The position numbers were made by a program, and so were the translations under genes. Below the pieces are notes generated by a model. It was not told the origin of the DNA, made no database searches, and saw nothing but the letters and a program-made list of their open reading frames with translations. This document shows, in pieces, positions 58,513 through 64,000 of a stretch of 64,000 nucleotides of DNA (within the stretch, counting starts at the first letter, position 1; the number at the start of each line of letters is the position of its first letter). The stretch is taken from positions 779,495-843,494 of the forward strand of contig NW_004450403.1 in the NCBI RefSeq assembly GCF_000321225.1. Reading direction: 5' to 3'. This stretch comes from Odobenus rosmarus divergens (Eukaryota > Chordata > Mammalia > Carnivora > Odobenidae).

Positions 58513-58880
58513 GAAAGAGGCATATCATCAAAACTGAAAGAACCATGCAAAACTAGCATGTCCTGCATCTACTAAAGAAATTGCACTTGTATTTAAAACC
58601 TCCCCATGAAGAACACTTCGGGACCAAATGCCTTCACTGATGAGCTCCGTCAAACATTGAAGGGAGGGATTATGCCAAACCTGAATGCTGTCTTTCAGAA
58701 AACAGAGGAGAGTGCACATTTTACAACTTATTTCGATGTGCCACCATTGCACTGATAGTAAAATAGAAGATATTACAAGAAAAGGAGACATCAGATCATT
58801 ATCCCTAATCAAATACTCACAAAAATAGAGCAGGCACCATAATCTGGATTCAGGGCTCTACGGATGGGAAACTCAGTTTT

Positions 58881-58980
58881 TACCACAATTTTCTACCAGT
58901 TATAATAAAAATGATTTGGGAAATACAAATTACCACAATTTTCTACCAATTATAATAAAAATGATTTGGGAAATACAAAT
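58881..58980. repeat. 50-bp tandem duplication (two units)
   Basis: 58881-58930 and 58931-58980 are identical except for one base (g at 58899, a at 58949). Each unit begins 'taccacaattttctacca' and ends 'atttgggaaatacaaat'. It lies at the boundary between the old LINE-1 body and the following LINE-1 3' end; the unit ends inside LINE-1 text. Confidence 0.97.
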
Positions 58981-59221
58981 CAAAACCACGATGAGGTATC
59001 ACCTCACACCAGTCAGAATGGCTAAAATTAACAAGTCAGGAAACGACAGATGTTGGCGGGGATGTGGAGAAAGGGGAACCCTCCTACACTGTTGGTGGGA
59101 ATGCAAGCTGGTGCAACCACTCTGGAAAACAGTATGGAGGTTCCTCAAACAGTTGAACACAGAGCTACCCTATGACCCAGGAATTGCAGTACCATGTATA
59201 CAAAATAGTGATTTTGTATAG
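58916..59221 (+). pseudogene. LINE-1 ORF2 C-terminal remnant
   Basis: A 101-codon frame in which residues about 45-80 read as the ORF2 protein C-terminal cysteine/tryptophan segment, including '[17 protein letters not shown]'. Intact ORF2 encodes endonuclease, reverse transcriptase and this C-terminal domain. Only the last part is present; its first codons come from the 50-bp duplication and it ends at a stop about 150 codons short of a normal 3' continuation or earlier. Non-functional. It is the only recognisable protein similarity in an open frame of the window. Confidence 0.85.
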
Positions 59222-59775
59222 GATACAAGGATACGAAAATAGTGATTCAAATGGGAACCTGCACCGCAATGTTTATAGCAGAATTATCAACAATAGCCAA
59301 ATTATATGAAGAATCCAAATGTCCATCAAATGATGAATGGTTAAAGAAACTGTGGTATATATGAATACAATGGAGTATTACTCAGCCATCAAAAAGAAAG
59401 AAATCTTGCCATTTGCAATGATATGGATGGAACTAGAGGGGATTATATTAAATGAAATAAGTCAATCAGAGAAAGACAAATACCATATGATCTCATTCAT
59501 ATGTGGAATTTAAGAAAGAAAACAGATGAACATAGGAGAAGGGGGTGAAGAAAAAAAGGAGAGAGGGAAACAAGCCATAAGAGACTCTTACTGATAGAGA
59601 ACAGACAGGGATGCTGGAGGGAGGGGGTGGGGGATGGGCTAGATGGGGGATGGGGATGAAGGAGGGCATTTGTGGTGAGCACTGTGTGTCATACGTAAGT
59701 GGTGAATCACTGAATTCTACTCCAGAAACCAATATTGCGCTGTATGTTAACTAGAATTAATAAAAACTTAAATAA
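58965..59775 (+). mobile_element. LINE-1 3' end, better preserved
   Basis: 'gatgaggtatcacctcacac', 'agaatggctaaaattaacaa', 'gttggcggggatgtggaga', 'accactctggaaaacagta', 'ctgtggtatatatgaataca', 'gatctcattcatatgtgg' and the terminal 'gtatgttaactagaatta' with 'ataaaaactt' mark the ORF2 C-terminal coding end and 3' UTR of a carnivore LINE-1. A duplicated stretch ('aaaatagtgatt' twice near 59204-59246) breaks the ORF2 frame. It is unclear whether this is the 3' end of the 54.8-kb element after a deletion or a separate insertion. Confidence 0.93.
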
Positions 59776-61438
59776 GTATAACTCACCTTTCTCTTTAAAT
59801 CCGTGTGGAGGCTCCGCATCACCAACACTATTCTCTCTCAATCGCATTTAGCTGCAATTCCATTATAAATAGTGAAGATAAAAATACACAAAAAGAGTTT
59901 TCCGAAAGTGACTTTAACTCTGCATTTATAGGGTAAGTATAATCACATGCATGGATACATATGAATTTAGAAACATCCCTGCCAACATAACCTAAATATG
60001 TATCAAGGAATCTCCTTTGAACATTGTCAACATAGGAACATAGTTTAATAAAAGGTCTAAAATTTTACTGATCTCTTTTTTTTGAAACAAATATAGAGCA
60101 AATATTATATTATTAAACTTACTAAATTCTAAAACCTACCTTATCTTTGTGCACTTTGGCTCTGTGGCCCTCCATCACTGCCTGTGGGACGCACACTCGC
60201 AGACCACGGTGACACTTGGGGGCTCCCCTAGAATGTTAGCAGCGCTGAAGCAACTGGGAACTAGCAGATATTATCTCAGGGTTGGTACAGTCTTTTCTTC
60301 ATTCTGTGTAATTTTCCCCACAGTGTAATAGAAAAAGTCAGTATTTCAATGAACCTGATATTTTTGCCAAACTAATTCCTTTCTTTATCAAATGGTGCTT
60401 ACTCTGTGGTTAAATCATAGGGGACTCAAGCTCTAAGTAGCAGAAAATATAACCACCCTACAGGGTAATTCAGGTTTGAAGTTCTTATTGACTGCATTGA
60501 GGTTTCAAGAATACCTGGGGCCTATGGAGACTCAGCATGGAAGGGGTGTGCAGGCAGGGCAGCCAGGAACCCCGAGCTGGAAATGGCAGGCCTTCCCTCA
60601 CCACATGGCGCTCACTGAAACACTGCCCTCCCCAGACCCTGGCTGCTCCAGGGCCATCCTTCCTGGTTGGGGGCTGTGACCAGGCTATAGCTCATTAGGG
60701 CTCAGGAAACAATTCCTCTGTGTGGTGACTCTACCTCAAACGCCATTTCCATTTCTCACCATGCTGCTGAGACACCACCAGGTACAGAACTGTCTATAGT
60801 GTGAGAGCTGGCCCAGGAGTGTACCCTGAAACCCCACTCTCGCCACACTGGCCCCGTCAGTCCCAGAGCCTCTGGGGACTCATCTGCATCAGCAGCAGCA
60901 AGCCTCCTCAAACCATTCAGATCTGTTTCTACTTCCACTCTAAGCTTCAGCATTTTGTTTACGTTATATTTGGATTTTTAAAATGTATTAATGTCTTATG
61001 TCTCACAGTATGGATTTCTGAACTTCTCCTGAATTTTGGTAACTCAGCTTCCGGAAGTGCAGTTTGGATGACAAGTGACCTGGCCTTTCACTTATGAATC
61101 TGAGCCTAATTGGCTACCAAAAACTCAGTCAACTACATGGTTATGTGTTCAGGTCCATAAAAGTGATGACTTGCAGCGGGTGTCCCACTGTATTTGCTAA
61201 TTTAAGCAAGTGGTGATATAAAGTATCTTCTGGTAAAGTCCCACAGTGTGCATTTCTACTCAATGATCTGTCATCAATTTAGGGAAGTATCTGTAGTCTC
61301 TGAAATGTGGAATAAAGAAAAATCTTGTTTGCAGCCTCTAATACATGGGTAATTTTGTTGGTTTTTCTCTATGCCAAACAGTAGGATGTAGTGGGATAAA
61401 ATGCCATAATATTTATCAGAAGACTGGATTCCAGTTCC
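59776..61438. other. unassigned sequence
   Basis: About 1.7 kb with 65-98-codon frames (for example 60801-61097 plus) lacking domains and no SINE or LINE landmark. GC-richer at 60.5-60.9 kb. Confidence 0.4.
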
Positions 61439-61630
61439 AGAACTCCCAACATTTTTTAAATGTTAATTTTAATCACCATACATTACATCATTAGTTCTTG
61501 ATGTAGTGTTCCATGATTCATTGTTTGTGCATAACACCCAGTGCTCCATGCAGAACGTGCCCTCTTTAATACCCATCACCAGGCTAACCCATCCCCCCAC
61601 CTGCCTCCCCTCTCCAGATCTCCCAACATT
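61439..61630 (-). mobile_element. 5'-truncated LINE-1 3' end with target-site duplication
   Basis: Reverse complement of the same 3' UTR as at 20.3 kb: 'taccatacattacatcatta'-type text (actual 'caccatacattacatcat'), 'ccatgattcattgtttgtgc', 'aacgtgccctctttaatacc' and 'atcaccaggctaaccc'. The insert is about 61454-61615. Flanks 'agaactcccaacatt' (61439-61453) and 'agatctcccaacatt' (61616-61630) form a 15-bp duplication with one mismatch. Only a short A/T tail remains. Confidence 0.94.
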
Positions 61631-62079
61631 CTTAACTGGATCATTCAGAGTTCAATGTGGGAATCAGAAACAAAAAGTATTCTATGCAAAAAAGATCTAA
61701 ACATAAAAGATGTACTTAGAGAACAATCGGAGAGGCTTAAGTAATTGAAATTAGTAAGCCAATGCTTGAATAATTGCTTTAAAAGCTATGTAGTAATGTC
61801 TGGGATGCAGGAACCTGGGGCAGAAGTTGGGGGGGCCCGGAGGCCCCACTGGTTCTTAGCAAATATCTAACCATTGCCCCTTTACCCAAAATGAATCCAA
61901 ATGTCTACAAATGTCAATGGTTTCTTATATTTGTCTCTGGGTAACGTTTATTCTACTTCCGACACAATTCTACTCAAACATCTTGTGACCTTCATCTAAA
62001 GTATAAAGTTAATCACAACTATTAAGTTTTGTTTTACATAGAATTGAAAGGAAAAGGCAACCAAAGACAAAATCGTGAA
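61631..62079. other. unassigned sequence
   Basis: Mixed AT-rich DNA with a short G-run near 61830. Nothing recognised. Confidence 0.35.
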
Positions 62080-62459
62080 TGCATGTGTATGTATGTATAT
62101 GCACATATAGGTATGTGTATTTGTGTATGCATACATATATGTATTACTGTGTGCACGTACATGTATGTGTGTATGTATTGTGTATATGTATGTGTGTATG
62201 TATATATGTGGGTATGTGTGTGTATGTAAGCATGTATGTGTGTGTGCATGTGCAGTATGTGTATATGTGTGTGTGCATGTGTATGTACATGTATGTGTGT
62301 ATGTATTGTGTATGTGTGTATGTATATATGTGTGTATGTGTGTGTATGTAAGCATGTATGTGTGTGTGCATATGCAGTATGTGTATATGTGTGTGCGTGT
62401 GTACGTATATGTGTGTGCATGTATGTATATGTGTGCATATATGTATCTGTGTGTGTATA
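62080..62459. repeat. TG/TATG array with higher-order period
   Basis: Nearly 400 bp of TATG, TG and TA units. Two long units are recognisable: 62157-62284 (128 bp) and 62285-62400 (116 bp). Both start 'gtacatgtatgtgtgtatg' and contain 'gtaagcatgtatgtgtg' and 'gcagtatgtgtatatgtg' in the same order; a partial third follows. The large overlapping frames on both strands (up to 169 codons; Val/Cys/Tyr-rich on plus, His/Thr-rich on minus) are artefacts of the array. Confidence 0.95.
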
Positions 62460-62559
62460 GCACAACAAAGAAAACCATGTGGGCAATGTGGAAGAGAGCA
62501 CTCCCTCAATGCAGTGTTCCTTTTGTTTCATACAGTTTTAGCTCTTTTGAAATTAGGTG

Positions 62560-62860
62560 GAGCCATATGATTGCTTCTGGACAACAGACTGAGCTACAGG
62601 GGCCACCCTCCCTTCTAACCCGAGACACATGATCACTGGGGTGAGATCTCTGTACCCTCTCTTCTATTCCTGTGGCAGGTCTGAAATCCACGTGTGGCAG
62701 ATGCATGCAGCTGGAAGAAGCCTACAAGGCAGCCGCCCTGGTGCACTGTCTGACCTATATTGAACTTGGCATCAGCTAAATGATGTATTAAACCACTGAG
62801 ATTTCCAGGTTCACGTATTGTCCTAAGCAAAACTGAACCATCCTAACGAGGCTGATATTA
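62560..62860 (+). mobile_element. possible old LTR-type repeat
   Basis: 'aatgatgtattaaaccactg' followed by 'agatttccaggttcacgta' and a terminal 'ctgaaccatcctaac' resembles the 3' part of old mammalian LTRs ('ttaagccactgagattt...'). The upstream 'ctgtggcaggtctgaaatcc' is compatible. Family unknown. Confidence 0.4.
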
Positions 62861-64000
62861 TAACTCTCACATCTGCTAATGATCCAGAGGCATGGCTCTT
62901 GACCGTTACGACCAATGTTCACATGTCCTTTGCCCTCAGCCAGTGTTTCAGCTGAGAACTCTTTAGCTGGTGAGATAGGGCAAAACTTCTTTGCTGAGTG
63001 GTCCAAGTTGGTATAGGTTTGCTGCACATTTCTGTGAGTTTTTATCATATTAAAACACCAAAGAAGCACACCCTGGAGGACACCCCAGTTTCCAGACATA
63101 GTCTTCCTTTTTTACATAGTTTAACGGCAAACTATTTCCTCTCGATAACCAGGATCGATAATTGCAGTAAACTCAAGAGAATGAGAGCTGGTCAGTTTCT
63201 AGTTTCAGGAGGTGGTGGTGGTGTCCCCTGCTGGAAGTATTCTTCCTGTGAAAACTGACGCAGCGAAGCAAGCAGAGCATGAAATCACGGAAGAGGATGC
63301 AAAGTGGATCATCAGGTGTAATGGTCAGGTGCTCCTTCCATTCCTGCAATTTGGTTTCTGAATCTATGGAATTTAGCTGAGACGGAATAAGCATAACATA
63401 TGTGTCAACAGTTTAGAGCATATTACATTCCTTAAAGGCATCACCTCAGACTCAAAAGGCACTTTTTCCAAACCAGCATCATCACTGAGTCTTCACTACT
63501 CACTCTTCTCTAGAGCCACTTATTTCTAGGTGACAGACTGTGTATTAGCCATGGGCTTCCACCTATTACTGCCCTACTTTTGCGGTGAGTTGAATCACTC
63601 GGTCAGAGCAATATTTGGTGGGATACCTGGTGGTGAATAAGGCGCTCAGCAAGTTCACAGATGGAGGTGCTGTTTGCAGTTCATCCCAAAGGAGTCCCCT
63701 GCCTGCCCTCCCTCGGTTCTGTAGAGTCTGATCCTGCGTCCTTTCACAAGTGCTGGCATATCTCACCAGAACGCTGGTAAACGGGGCTCCATTTCCCTTC
63801 TCCAGTCACAAAATGTTCCAGGAAACCATAAATTGGGATGAGGGAGATAGCCCAGTGCAGCCAAAGTTATCACAGAGGGTCTAGAAATTAGTGAGAAATC
63901 ACCATGACTCAAGTCTACTCATCTATTTTAGTGCTCAAGAGTCACATGATTAAATATCCACACCAAAATCAAAGTCTAGTGGCTCACCACTTCCATCTTT
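62861..64000. other. unassigned sequence to window end
   Basis: About 1.1 kb. Frames of 103 (62788-63099 minus), 86 and 73 codons show no domain. No repeat recognised. Confidence 0.4.

Larger units (their letters stand above)
54781..58860 (+). mobile_element. ancient LINE-1 (L1M) body, about 4 kb, carrying nested SINEs
   Basis: Landmarks run in LINE-1 order. ORF1-downstream text ('tagaattctatatcaag', 'atatctttcaaaaattaaag'), then 'ggcagagattgtgagactgg', then ORF2 endonuclease-region text ('gtaacaacagaggtacaac', 'actatcaaccagcttgattt', 'atttatagaacatagaac') and later ORF2 ('ttgaactgaattatgtt', 'ggtatcaatgatt'-like segments, 'tggttctttgaaaatgtg', 'ccttcactgatgagctcc'). All frames are broken. 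Interrupted by SINEs at 56.16, 56.37, 56.94, 57.37 and 58.30 kb. The AT-rich composition explains the many short frames. Confidence 0.82.

Noticed and set aside
62034..62632. Large frames (up to 169 codons) on both strands, His/Thr-rich or Cys/Val/Tyr-rich
   Set aside because: They are translations of the TG/TATG array; simple repeats without stop codons stay open in several frames at once.

Overview
This window looks like non-coding DNA from a carnivoran mammal, most likely an arctoid (bear, pinniped or mustelid lineage). The main evidence is at least fifteen copies of the tRNA-derived carnivore SINE (CanSINE/SINEC), recognisable by the head 'cctgggtggctcag', an internal 'ctcaggtcatgatc' box, a pyrimidine-rich stretch and a taaataaataaa tail. 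Three 3' ends of a carnivore LINE-1 family agree with this. The copies lack the head typical of dog SINEC_Cf and the internal segments typical of cat copies. The exact species is inference.

I found no intact protein-coding gene, rRNA, tRNA, CRISPR array or bacterial-type operon. The longest open frames (197, 192, 180, 175, 172 and 169 codons) show no recognisable domain, often overlap repeats or microsatellites, and are the size expected by chance. The one frame with a recognisable protein signature is a remnant of the LINE-1 ORF2 C-terminus near 59.0-59.2 kb. The window is best read as intergenic or intronic sequence; which of the two cannot be decided here.

Layout: 0-12 kb is mostly unique or very old sequence with ancient LINE-1, L2, MLT1 and MIR fragments and one AT/CA microsatellite holding a perfect 24-bp palindrome. 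12-26 kb has CanSINEs at 11.8, 12.9 and 17.5 kb, many MIRs, a clean 5'-truncated LINE-1 insertion with target-site duplication at 20.3 kb, and an old LINE-1 3' end at 24.5 kb. 26-27.5 kb is GC-richer. 28.0-29.1 kb is AT-rich and repeat-poor. 31-32 kb is an old LINE-1. 36.9-39.3 kb holds three CanSINEs with duplicated targets. 37.7-42.9 kb contains three long (GAAA)n/(TTTC)n arrays. 46-54 kb has two SINE classes, MIRs, an MLT1 LTR and old LINE fragments. 54.8-59.8 kb is an approximately 5-kb LINE-1 graveyard with five SINEs nested in it and a 50-bp tandem duplication at the join to a younger LINE-1 3' end. 62.1-62.5 kb is a TG/TATG array with a higher-order period of 116-128 bp.

I found no previously undescribed biological system. 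The more useful observations are insertion-history records (target-site duplications, nesting, an internally deleted SINE, a short SINE subtype, two alternative LINE-1 3' ends), potentially unstable repeat structures, and a few repeat-poor stretches that could be tested for conservation. Repeat family names rest on remembered consensus patterns; a RepeatMasker run would settle them.
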